DNA of 36,081 nt, taken from NCBI GenBank assembly GCA_020048915.1, contig JAIFLU010000171.1, forward strand, positions 1 through 36,081. Reading direction: 5' to 3'. Both the position numbers and the translations under genes were made by a program. This stretch comes from Bacteroidota bacterium. GTDB taxonomy: Bacteria > Bacteroidota > Bacteroidia > Bacteroidales > JAAUTT01. This document shows, piece after piece, positions 24,119-32,444 of the stretch. The notes below the pieces were generated by a model, which worked only from the letters and a program-made list of their open reading frames with translations, was not told the DNA's origin and made no database searches. The first letter of the stretch is position 1; each line of letters opens with the position of its first letter.

Positions 24119-25510
24119 ATGAACATAAAATTTCTTTCGCACCTTTTTTGTTTTATTATTTTAATGTTGGCCCTGCCTACACAGGTCTCCGGGCAGAATG
24201 ACTGGTACACCGAAGGGGATTTCAAACCTTCGCAACGCATACGGATTACCCTGCATAATTCCCTGAATATCGACCGCAAAGATTGTCCGGTGGCAATTAC
24301 ACGCGACGGGTTTCCTGTTAAAAAGCTTCACGAGATGTGGGTTACTGTTGTGGATCCGTCGCTTCCTCCAAAAGCCAAGCCAACAGATGAAGAACTTTCG
24401 TTTGTGGGAGGACATGGCATTCGCGAAGAATCGAACGGGCATCAGGTTTTTTATCAACTCGACGACCTCGATAAAGACGGAGTCTGGGATGAGCTTTTCT
24501 TTCAGACTGACATAAAAGCCAACCAATCCAAAGTCATGTATATTTATTTTGGTTTCTCAGGGCGCGGCTGGAATCCCTTCGGCACCTATGCCACTATTGG
24601 AAGCTACTGCCGGCACCAGATAGCCTGGTGGGAATCGGAAAACATAGGCTGGAAACTTTGGTTTCCAACTTCGGTGGATATGTACGGAAAACGAAAGCCT
24701 CACCTTATTTCGCAGGTGATGTGCATTGGAAATCTCTGCGGTTACTCCGGAATTCCTAAAGTGAACTGGGAATATGGCTCCGATATTATGAGGGTAAGCA
24801 ATTCTTTTGGTGCCGGAGGTATTGGTCTGCTTGAATTTCCTGATAAGCCCGATTCTGTTTCGCTCCCTCGTTTCACCCCTTTTGAGGGTACCAAAATTTC
24901 GGAGGCCAACTTCAACGAAGATCAGATTACCGATACCCGGTATGCCTTTGAAGTAATTGTAAACGGCCCGCTGCGCAGCACCATCCGTGTTAAAACCATG
25001 AACTGGAACAGCGGAAATGGCTTTTATGAACTGACACAGGATTACACTTCATACACCCGTCAGAATTATTCCACCTGCAAGGTGAAATATTCGAGGTTTA
25101 TGCCCCATCACAACGGAGTAAGTTTTGCCTGTGGCATCCGTGCAAACGAGAACGAAAAAGAAAACCACATCGAAAAGGGCATCGTCATTCGTATGGGTGA
25201 AGAATTAGCTGCTGATCCCGACGACGATCTGGGACTGCGTTCGCACAAAGTGGATTTTGTTGGAACGGCACTGGTTGTCAAGGATAAATACAATCCTGAA
25301 TACAGAAAGATCAAGTCTTTTGCCGAAAATCACATTTTCAAAATCGATGTCACTCCCGATTTATCCTTCGAATACCTGATTGCAGGTGCCTGGAGCGAAG
25401 GTGTGGTATATAATACCCCTGAATTATTCAAGGCTTATGTGAAGAAAACGGCTCAGGAATATAACCATCCTGTAACAATTGCCTATCAGGTTCCGGAGGT
25501 GAAAAAGTAA
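24119..25510 (+). CDS. DUF4861 domain protein, exported
   Basis: The 463-residue product has a signal peptide to about residue 26 (IILMLALPTQVSGQ). The mature part shows the DUF4861 pattern: HNSLNIDRKDCPVAI, QLDDLDKDGVWDELFFQTDIKANQS, ESENIGWKLWFPTSVDMYGKRKP, and a C-terminal beta-rich end. The Asp-rich KDGVWDE turn is typical. The family is found in polysaccharide-degradation loci of Bacteroidota; its activity is not settled, with roles in uronate or rhamnose-containing glycans suggested by context elsewhere. It starts 12 bases after the GH95 stop and is followed four bases later by the beta-helix gene, so it is in the operon core. Confidence 0.75.
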   Translation: MNIKFLSHLFCFIILMLALPTQVSGQNDWYTEGDFKPSQRIRITLHNSLNIDRKDCPVAITRDGFPVKKLHEMWVTVVDPSLPPKAKPTDEELSFVGGHGIREESNGHQVFYQLDDLDKDGVWDELFFQTDIKANQSKVMYIYFGFSGRGWNPFGTYATIGSYCRHQIAWWESENIGWKLWFPTSVDMYGKRKPHLISQVMCIGNLCGYSGIPKVNWEYGSDIMRVSNSFGAGGIGLLEFPDKPDSVSLPRFTPFEGTKISEANFNEDQITDTRYAFEVIVNGPLRSTIRVKTMNWNSGNGFYELTQDYTSYTRQNYSTCKVKYSRFMPHHNGVSFACGIRANENEKENHIEKGIVIRMGEELAADPDDDLGLRSHKVDFVGTALVVKDKYNPEYRKIKSFAENHIFKIDVTPDLSFEYLIAGAWSEGVVYNTPELFKAYVKKTAQEYNHPVTIAYQVPEVKK

Positions 25511-25514
25511 TATT

Positions 25515-27293
25515 ATGAAGAAGCTTTTAATTAAGTGCTTGATGTTTTTTCTGTTTACAGCAACCGCAATGGCTGCGGAATATCATGTATCGGTAAATGG
25601 TTCCGATGCGAGTGGTGGCTCAAAAGAAAAACCATTCCGTACCATACAAAAAGCTGCTGATATCATGCAGCCGGGTGATGTTTGCATTGTGCATGAAGGA
25701 GTTTACCGCGAATGGGTAAAGCCCGTGAGGGGAGGTACTTCCGAAATACAACGCATTGTTTTCAAAGCTGCACCGGGCGAAAAGGTAGTTATCAAAGGAT
25801 TGGAGCAGGTAAAGGGCTGGCTCAAACATACAGGCAGTGTTTGGCGCCTTGAATTACCAGATGCTTTTTTTGGCAGTTTCAATCCGTTCAAAACCAATGT
25901 AAGCGGAGGCTGGCTGAAATATGGCGGCGCATATCACCTCGGCGCCCTGTATATGAATGAAACTTCGCTGAACGAAAAATTCGATCTGGATACCATCTAT
26001 TCAAAAAAGGAATCCTACTTTATCGAAGATGGGCCGAACTTCACCACGATTTATGCCAATTTTGGCAAAAACGATCCCAATAGAGAACTAACTGAAATAA
26101 ACGTTCGCGAGTGTGTGTTTTTCCCAGAAATTAAAGGTTTGCAATACATCACTGTTGATGGCTTTAAGATGATGCATGCTGCCGCAAACTGGGCGTGTTT
26201 CAGAGCTTCGCAAAAAGCATTGATTGGAACTTACTGGGGAAAGCACTGGATTATCGAAAATTGTGAAATTTCCGATGCCCGCTGTACAGGTTTGGTTTGC
26301 GGTAACGATCCCTCACGGGAAGATGAAGGTTTTGATGTGGAGGAAGCAGGCCATCATATCATCCGCAACAACACAATACGACGGTGCGGGCAGGCAGGCA
26401 TCCATGGCTTTAAAGGCTGGTCGTGCAGTATTATCGAAAACAACCTGATTGAAGATATAAGTACCAACAAAGAATTCGGAGGATACGAAACGGGGGGCAT
26501 CAAACTTCATGATGCCGTTGATGTCATTATCCGGAACAACATTATTCGGAGAGTTTACGTTGGTGGCCCGGGGCAGTATGCCGGAATATGGATCGACTGG
26601 GGTGCGCAGGGTACGCGGGTTACCGGTAATGTGGTGTACGACATGGAGGCTTCAGCCTTGTTTTTGCAGAATGCGCATGGCCCGGTGCTGGTCGATAATA
26701 ATATCTTTTCGGGCGACATACGCACTTCGATGGAAAATTGCGTGTATGTTCATAATCTTTTTATCGACTGTACCTGGAGTTACAGGGCCGAGAAATTTTC
26801 GCCTGTTTACTGGAAGCCCCATACTGCCGTTGCAGTGGAAAAGCTTCCTTTGAACTTTCAGAACGATAAAAACTATAACAATATTTACACTAAGGGGGGA
26901 ACGGATAAAATAAAGGAACACCCTGGTTTTGCTGTCGACTGGAATGTATATTATGATGGAGCTCTTAAGAGTTCCTTTGCAGACAAAAACAGTTTTGTGG
27001 ACACTGCTTTCCGTACTATAGCTTTAATCAAAACCATACCGAAAGGTGTCGAAGTATTTTTCAACCACAGTAAAGATGCTGAAATCCTAAAAGCTCCAGC
27101 TATTACCAATGTTTTCATTGGAAAGTTCGCACCCATGGGGCAGGGTCTTGAAAATCACGACGGGTCTCCTTTTTCCGTGGATGCTGATATGTTGGGTAAT
27201 TCAAGAAAAAAATCAGTTATTCCCGGCCCATTACAAAACCTGATTCCCGGGAAAAACTCAATCGTAATCTTAGCTGGCGTTAAATCTAATTAA
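25515..27293 (+). CDS. Right-handed parallel beta-helix protein, possibly GH141-like
   Basis: The 592-residue product has a signal peptide (to about residue 20, ATAMAA). Then come EYHVSVNGSDASGGSKEKPFRTIQKAADIMQPGD, a DUF1565-type N-cap, and a series of beta-helix coils between about 210 and 410 (WIIENCEISD, HIIRNNTIRRCGQAG, SIIENNLIED, VIIRNNIIRRV, RVTGNVVYD, VLVDNNIFSG). Such helices occur in polysaccharide lyases and in GH110, GH120 and GH141. GH141 includes an alpha-L-fucosidase from rhamnogalacturonan-II degradation, which fits the locus, but the match is by fold and context only. The C-terminal 180 residues are outside the repeats. Confidence 0.75.
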   Translation: MKKLLIKCLMFFLFTATAMAAEYHVSVNGSDASGGSKEKPFRTIQKAADIMQPGDVCIVHEGVYREWVKPVRGGTSEIQRIVFKAAPGEKVVIKGLEQVKGWLKHTGSVWRLELPDAFFGSFNPFKTNVSGGWLKYGGAYHLGALYMNETSLNEKFDLDTIYSKKESYFIEDGPNFTTIYANFGKNDPNRELTEINVRECVFFPEIKGLQYITVDGFKMMHAAANWACFRASQKALIGTYWGKHWIIENCEISDARCTGLVCGNDPSREDEGFDVEEAGHHIIRNNTIRRCGQAGIHGFKGWSCSIIENNLIEDISTNKEFGGYETGGIKLHDAVDVIIRNNIIRRVYVGGPGQYAGIWIDWGAQGTRVTGNVVYDMEASALFLQNAHGPVLVDNNIFSGDIRTSMENCVYVHNLFIDCTWSYRAEKFSPVYWKPHTAVAVEKLPLNFQNDKNYNNIYTKGGTDKIKEHPGFAVDWNVYYDGALKSSFADKNSFVDTAFRTIALIKTIPKGVEVFFNHSKDAEILKAPAITNVFIGKFAPMGQGLENHDGSPFSVDADMLGNSRKKSVIPGPLQNLIPGKNSIVILAGVKSN

Positions 27294-27301
27294 AACTCAT
27301 T

Positions 27302-28315
27302 ATGAAGAATTTTTTTCACTTATATTTTTTTATACTCTGCTCGCTTTTAATTACCAGCGTACATGCCCAGGAAGTTTATGTTGGTAGTGATCAGGGGCAA
27401 GGGCAACCAGCATTCGAAAGTATAAAGAATAGCATCAAACCAGCTATTAAAAATGGCGGACTGGCAATCGACAGCTTGTTTCTCTGGTGTCCGTCGGTTA
27501 TTAAAGTCGGCGACACCTACCATATGTTTGCCTCTGCATGGCCTGCAAAATATGGAATGGCCGGTTGGACACAATACTCCCGGTGTATCCGTGCAACGTC
27601 CAAAAACCTTTTCGGACCCTATGTTTATCAGGAAACAGTGCTCGAAAAACGCGATGGATTTTGGGATAGTGAGCGGGTTCATAATGTTAAAATAGTGAAG
27701 TCAGGCTCAAAGTTTATCATTTACTACATTTCCACTGCGAACGAAACAGGATATGCCGAAGCAACTTCCATAACCGGACCATGGAAAAGGAGTGAGAAAA
27801 TGATTTCGTTTAGCAATCCGGCTCCGTTGGTAAAAACCGATGGCAGTATTTATATGCTGGGGCGACTATCAGTAAAGATTGGCGAAGCTCAGGTGCGCAC
27901 CGCAAGAGCTTGTACAGCTTCTTCGTACCAGGGACCATATACTTTGGTTTCCGATACCGTAAACCTTTTCCCGAATAATTATGAACTTGAGGATCCCACC
28001 ATTTGGTGGGCCAATAATCAATACAATGTTATTTGCACCGATTTTGCCGGAAAGGCCACAGGAATTAACAAGGTGGGTGTTCAATATTATTCTCCCGATG
28101 GAATTCGCTATCATTTGCTTACCAAAGAACCCGTAAATACAAGCAGCATTGCTTATGACGACGGGGCGGTTACCAAATTTAAAAGGGTGGAGCGTCCGTT
28201 TGTTTATGTGGACGAGAAGGGTAAGGTAGTTGCCTATTTTTTGGCCTGTATGCCCGAAACAGGTCCGGGGGTAATAGTAGTTCATCCTGTAAATAATTAT
28301 TATCCCGGGAAATAG
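27302..28315 (+). CDS. GH43-like five-bladed propeller hydrolase
   Basis: The 337-residue product has a signal peptide ending near HAQ (21-23). The first blade reads LWCPSVIKVGDTYHMFASAWP, followed by RCIRATSKNLFGPY, FWDSERVHNVKIVKSGSKFIIYYIS and later YELEDPTIWWANNQYNVICTDF. This pattern recurs in an uncharacterised Bacteroidota group usually annotated as glycoside hydrolase. The Glu-Asp-Pro of the fourth blade is where GH43/GH117-like clans carry an acidic residue. Linkage specificity cannot be assigned. It sits eight bases behind the beta-helix gene and is likely periplasmic. Confidence 0.7.
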   Translation: MKNFFHLYFFILCSLLITSVHAQEVYVGSDQGQGQPAFESIKNSIKPAIKNGGLAIDSLFLWCPSVIKVGDTYHMFASAWPAKYGMAGWTQYSRCIRATSKNLFGPYVYQETVLEKRDGFWDSERVHNVKIVKSGSKFIIYYISTANETGYAEATSITGPWKRSEKMISFSNPAPLVKTDGSIYMLGRLSVKIGEAQVRTARACTASSYQGPYTLVSDTVNLFPNNYELEDPTIWWANNQYNVICTDFAGKATGINKVGVQYYSPDGIRYHLLTKEPVNTSSIAYDDGAVTKFKRVERPFVYVDEKGKVVAYFLACMPETGPGVIVVHPVNNYYPGK

Positions 28316-28346
28316 ATAACCTATAAACTTAAATTTTTAAAATACA

Positions 28347-29723
28347 ATGAACAGAACCATGCGTTGCTCTACCGGAATCACCACTGTTATTTTACTTTTA
28401 ACCTTTACCACAACGCTCAAAGCGCAAATTGGTAATGGCTGGGTACAATACCATCCGGAAAAAAAGGTTCATCTGGCCGATCCAAAGGAAAAACATACCA
28501 CGTTCACCCGGGCTCCCGAGGTGATTCATGGCAATCCACCCTTTGCCAGCTATACCTTCGATTCAGTAAAGAATACCGAAATGTACCGGCTCTTTGGAAA
28601 TCGGTCAAACCGTTCTGAAATACGACTTTTTAACGATTATGAATTTGGGTCGAGACAATTCGAAGGGTATGTTACCTTTTATGCACCTTTGAACGACGAA
28701 AGCCTTATGCAGATCTGGGGAAGCGAAACTGGTGCCACCGAGATGATGATCCGCGGTTTTGCTGAGAACGGCGGAAGCATTGGCATAAACCATAAATATG
28801 GAACTCCGCGGGTCATGGCAAACTGTTATGGTCGGGAAATAAAAGTTAATGTGATCCATTTTCAGGAAGATGTGGGAAATAAAATTATGGTGTTTCTCGA
28901 CAATGTAAAAGTGCTGGAGTTCGACGACAACGAAAAGCCTACCAACAATAATAAAATGAACTACCATAAGTATGGTTGTTATGGAACTATTTTCCCCGGT
29001 CATGAAAACCCTGTAGTTCAATGGCGCAATGTACGGCATTTTAAAGATGGATCAGAGGAGCCTCACAATACAGGTTCCCTTGCTTTAAAAGGAAAATTGC
29101 TTTTTGAAGACGATTTTAAACAACCAGCAGAGTACACAAAAGAATTTCAGCCGCTGAAGGAAGGATGGAAAGTGAAAGCCTGGCATGCTGCGTTTAAGCA
29201 TACCGGCGAGGGGTTGGAGAGCATTTGGGAAACCGGCCACAATCCGGTTATTGCCTACGAATGCTCTCTCCAGAATGTGATTGTGGAAGTTGATTTTCGT
29301 TTTCTCAAAGGCGGCATGCCCGAAAATAATGCCTATTGCAGGGTAAATTTCACAAACAAAGAACTCGATCCAAAAGCATATCTTCTTTCAACCTGGATGA
29401 ATGCCAGTGTGAAAAGTCGCCCTGCCGGAGTTAATCTGGAATACGAAAAATGGGAACCCAATGGAAATACTGCGGTATCAACAAAACCGGGAATTTTTGA
29501 GCCTGATACCTGGTATGCCGTTCGACTGGAAGTTATTGGCGACTCGGCACAGGTTACCTGCAATGGTATGACAGCTGCCGGACTCCATCCAAAATTTTGT
29601 CTACCGAAAACACAGTTAGTGATTGGAGTGGGGAAAAGTCCGCACCAGATAAGACGGGTACGTGTTTACGAAGCTTTGCCCAATCCGGCCTGGAGAATGC
29701 CTTCTGATAAGATTAATGAATAG
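28347..29723 (+). CDS. Two-domain jelly-roll protein, PL7-like plus concanavalin-like domain
   Basis: The 458-residue product has a signal peptide (to about 26, TTLKAQ). Domain 1 (about 60-233) resembles alginate-lyase-type jelly rolls: RSEIR at 89-93 (the PL7 R-S/T-E-L/V-R motif), QIWG at 122-125 (where PL7 has QIH), and YHKYGCYGT at 206-214 (where PL7 has YFKAGxYNQ). The His of QIH is therefore Trp here. Domain 2 (about 250-450) is a second beta-sandwich with LFEDDFKQ and VIVEVDFRFLKGG, like the concanavalin/DUF1080 group. It may be a lyase with altered chemistry or a non-catalytic glycan-binding protein. It is the last gene of the plus-strand run. Confidence 0.65.
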   Translation: MNRTMRCSTGITTVILLLTFTTTLKAQIGNGWVQYHPEKKVHLADPKEKHTTFTRAPEVIHGNPPFASYTFDSVKNTEMYRLFGNRSNRSEIRLFNDYEFGSRQFEGYVTFYAPLNDESLMQIWGSETGATEMMIRGFAENGGSIGINHKYGTPRVMANCYGREIKVNVIHFQEDVGNKIMVFLDNVKVLEFDDNEKPTNNNKMNYHKYGCYGTIFPGHENPVVQWRNVRHFKDGSEEPHNTGSLALKGKLLFEDDFKQPAEYTKEFQPLKEGWKVKAWHAAFKHTGEGLESIWETGHNPVIAYECSLQNVIVEVDFRFLKGGMPENNAYCRVNFTNKELDPKAYLLSTWMNASVKSRPAGVNLEYEKWEPNGNTAVSTKPGIFEPDTWYAVRLEVIGDSAQVTCNGMTAAGLHPKFCLPKTQLVIGVGKSPHQIRRVRVYEALPNPAWRMPSDKINE

Positions 29724-29833
29724 TAATATGGAAGCTTGCTGAAATGAATTTTCCGTTAGTTTATTTTTTTGTTGGTAGGCCTGCTGAAATCCATATCATA
29801 TCTTCTGAAACTGTGTAAAAGTTTCTTTTGACC

Positions 29834-29896
29834 CTGTGGTTCTGTGTTTTATCTGTAAGACTCTGTATAATAATAAAGTTACACTGAGAATCACAG
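29834..29896. repeat. Imperfect inverted repeat in the convergent spacer
   Basis: CTGTGGTTCTGTGT (29834-29847) and ACACTGAGAATCACAG (29881-29896) are inverted copies with two added bases in one arm and one mismatch. It lies between the converging jelly-roll and GH2 genes and resembles the CACAGA-type dispersed repeats of intergenic DNA. The rest of the 256-base spacer holds no gene and no strong terminator. Confidence 0.5.
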
Positions 29897-29979
29897 AAAA
29901 TGCACGGAGGTATACAGCGTTTTTAGACTGCCTTCTGCTGAGATCTAAGTTGTTCCGGGCTTTGGCAACTGATATTATT

Positions 29980-32436
29980 TTACTTGCAAATTACAGTAGG
30001 TATACCATTGCATGAAACACTTGCAACGTTTATCCCCCCTTTTGTGTCGACTTTAATAATGGCGCGACCATTATATAGTTCCACTTTACGCGATCCGGAG
30101 GAGGTGCCCTGATTATCAATCAGCCTGCCATCGCCCGTTAATCCAAAGCTTACTTGATTGCGGGCATCGAGGCATTGAACATTGGCAGCATCAAACAACT
30201 TCACCTCCAGAGTAATAATGTTGCCTTCCTGCGCTATTTTGTTAAATGTCATCTGTGCCGGTGCTCCCCATTTCTCTGTCTGGTAGCTCTGTTTTATTTC
30301 GTCGGTAACGATTAAATTTCCTTTACGGGCAAATACTTTCAGGATGTTTTCGCCGGCATTGTAAGCAACATTCCAGCGTAATCCTGTGGCCGGAAAATCC
30401 TGACTGTTTCGTTTTTTTATGCCATAACTTTTACCATTTACAAACAGCTCGGCTTCCTCGCAGTTGGAGTAAACCTTTACCATCTTTTCCTCCCCGGCAT
30501 CACCCCAGCGAACGGGCCAGCTATGCCCGTAAATATGGGCCATCGGCTTATTAGTCCACCACGACTGAAAAACATAATAAGCTTCTTTTTTTGTAAAGTC
30601 TCTTTCTACCACCCCTTTCTGATTCATATATGGCACGGGGTTTTCGGGTCTTACGGGAGTTGAAAAATCTTTGAAAGGCCAGTATGCCGAACCTGTAAGA
30701 GTCGGAATATTTTCCTGCTCTTTCAGATGCCAATCGATGAGGTTACAGATATACGATTCGCTCCAGTCGCCATCTTTCGATACACGTGCTGCACCGCCAA
30801 TCAATGCTGCATCGCCCTGTCGTTCATCGGCGCCAACACCGGTTTTAATATTTTGTAGCACTTTGTCGGGCGCTTCCGCGTGTCGCATGGCATGACTGTC
30901 ACCACCCCATTCGGCATGGAAAAAGTGTTTTACTGCGGCAATCTCTTTTTCGGTATTTTGCCGGTATTCGGTGTAAATACCCCGGTACCAGCCTGCCCAT
31001 ATCGATGGCGAATAAACATCAACAATGTCCTTGCAGAAATCGCAGCGACGAATGGCTGTCTTCCGAGTGGGATCCAGCTTGTGCGATAACTCGTTTAGTT
31101 CCGACATAAAAGTCCTGATTTTTTCCTTATCGAATTCGGGAAAATCTCCCGGCCAGTCGTTTTCGTTGCCTAATCCCCAAATAATTACCGATGGATGGTT
31201 GCGATGCTGCTGAATCATATCGGTTAACATTTCACAGGCTTGATTTTTGTATGTCTCCCCGCCCAAACCACCGCGGCACCATGGAATTTCTTCCCAGACC
31301 ATAATTCCAAGGCTGTCGCATAAATTGAGCACAATGCGCGACTGCTGGTAATGGCCCAAACGAATGAAGTTTACTCCCATTTCTTTCATCATCTTCATCT
31401 CAGTGCGGATCATATCTTCGGTCATGGCAGCCGCCACCCCGGCATGATCTTCATGGCGGTGAGTGCCTCTTATGAGCAACCGTGATCCATTCAGCTTAAA
31501 AGGACCTTTCTCAACGAACTCAAAGTTCCGGAAACCAAATTTTTCTGTGATTGTTTGTTCCCCTGCGTCCGATGTGATAGTAACTGTGCCGGTATATAAA
31601 TTCGGTTGATCGGGAGACCATAACACCGGTTTTTTAATGTTTCCCGTGAGGATGTTTAGTTCGCCATTCAATGAAGATAAATCCTGAATTTTAGTGCTGA
31701 CAACCTTTCCTTTTGGGTCGAAAATATCAATTTTCACCTGAGCTTTGGAAACAACCGATTTGTTCATCAATTTTATGATCAGATCATAATTCCCTTCCAT
31801 GCCTTTTGCATCTGTTGCAGCATTTACAAAAAGGCGTTCAATGGATAAAACAGGAACGTAAACCAGGTTGAGGTACCGGTAAATTCCTCCATAAAGGTTA
31901 AAATCGGACATATCCGAAGGTATCATTTCAAGGTCACGGGAATTGTCGCAACGGATGGAGATTGGAATCTTGCCTTTAAAAGGATCCGAAACTTTTTTAT
32001 CCTCCAGAAATGCTTTCAGAGCATCGGTTATGTCTACTATCCACTCGTTATATCCACCAACGTGCGATGCAACTTTGGTAGTGTAAACATAAACTTCGGT
32101 CTTTTGTCCCGCACCTTCGAAATGAAGCAGAGTTCTGCCATTCGGGTAAGGGTTTTTTATTTCAAACTGGTTTTTATACCATGCGGGGCCCTGATAGTAA
32201 TTAACATCGGGATCTAGGGCATCGGTTGCATTAAAGCAATGAGGCAGGGTAACATTTTCCCACAGCGGAACACTTTCAGGACTGCCTTCCTTTACAGGCC
32301 TTACCGCTTCCCAGACCCCACCAAGATCACCTTTGACAAATTTCCATCCATCATTCAGCCGCAACTTATTTGTTTGTGCCTGAGTATTCATTAAAAAACA
32401 TAACCCTAAGGTTAAGATAAACAAGTGTTTTTTCAT
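29980..32436 (-). CDS. GH2 glycoside hydrolase, beta-galactosidase-like
   Basis: The 818-residue product has a signal peptide (to about 20, MNTQAQ). It shows the GH2 order: sugar-binding sandwich (LRLNDGWKFVKGD, PAWYKNQFEI), Ig-like domain, then the TIM barrel with RGTHRHEDHAGVAAAM, the acid/base Glu425 in IIWGLGNEND and the nucleophile Glu509 in FFHAEWGG. A C-terminal beta region (about 640-818) carries FVNGKSYGIKKRNSQDFP, like DUF4982. GH2 members hydrolyse beta-galactosides, beta-glucuronides or beta-mannosides; galactose is favoured by context but not proven. It starts nine bases after the sulfatase stop, so they are cotranscribed. Confidence 0.93.
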   Translation of the reverse strand: MKKHLFILTLGLCFLMNTQAQTNKLRLNDGWKFVKGDLGGVWEAVRPVKEGSPESVPLWENVTLPHCFNATDALDPDVNYYQGPAWYKNQFEIKNPYPNGRTLLHFEGAGQKTEVYVYTTKVASHVGGYNEWIVDITDALKAFLEDKKVSDPFKGKIPISIRCDNSRDLEMIPSDMSDFNLYGGIYRYLNLVYVPVLSIERLFVNAATDAKGMEGNYDLIIKLMNKSVVSKAQVKIDIFDPKGKVVSTKIQDLSSLNGELNILTGNIKKPVLWSPDQPNLYTGTVTITSDAGEQTITEKFGFRNFEFVEKGPFKLNGSRLLIRGTHRHEDHAGVAAAMTEDMIRTEMKMMKEMGVNFIRLGHYQQSRIVLNLCDSLGIMVWEEIPWCRGGLGGETYKNQACEMLTDMIQQHRNHPSVIIWGLGNENDWPGDFPEFDKEKIRTFMSELNELSHKLDPTRKTAIRRCDFCKDIVDVYSPSIWAGWYRGIYTEYRQNTEKEIAAVKHFFHAEWGGDSHAMRHAEAPDKVLQNIKTGVGADERQGDAALIGGAARVSKDGDWSESYICNLIDWHLKEQENIPTLTGSAYWPFKDFSTPVRPENPVPYMNQKGVVERDFTKKEAYYVFQSWWTNKPMAHIYGHSWPVRWGDAGEEKMVKVYSNCEEAELFVNGKSYGIKKRNSQDFPATGLRWNVAYNAGENILKVFARKGNLIVTDEIKQSYQTEKWGAPAQMTFNKIAQEGNIITLEVKLFDAANVQCLDARNQVSFGLTGDGRLIDNQGTSSGSRKVELYNGRAIIKVDTKGGINVASVSCNGIPTVICK

Positions 32437-32444
32437 TATATCAG

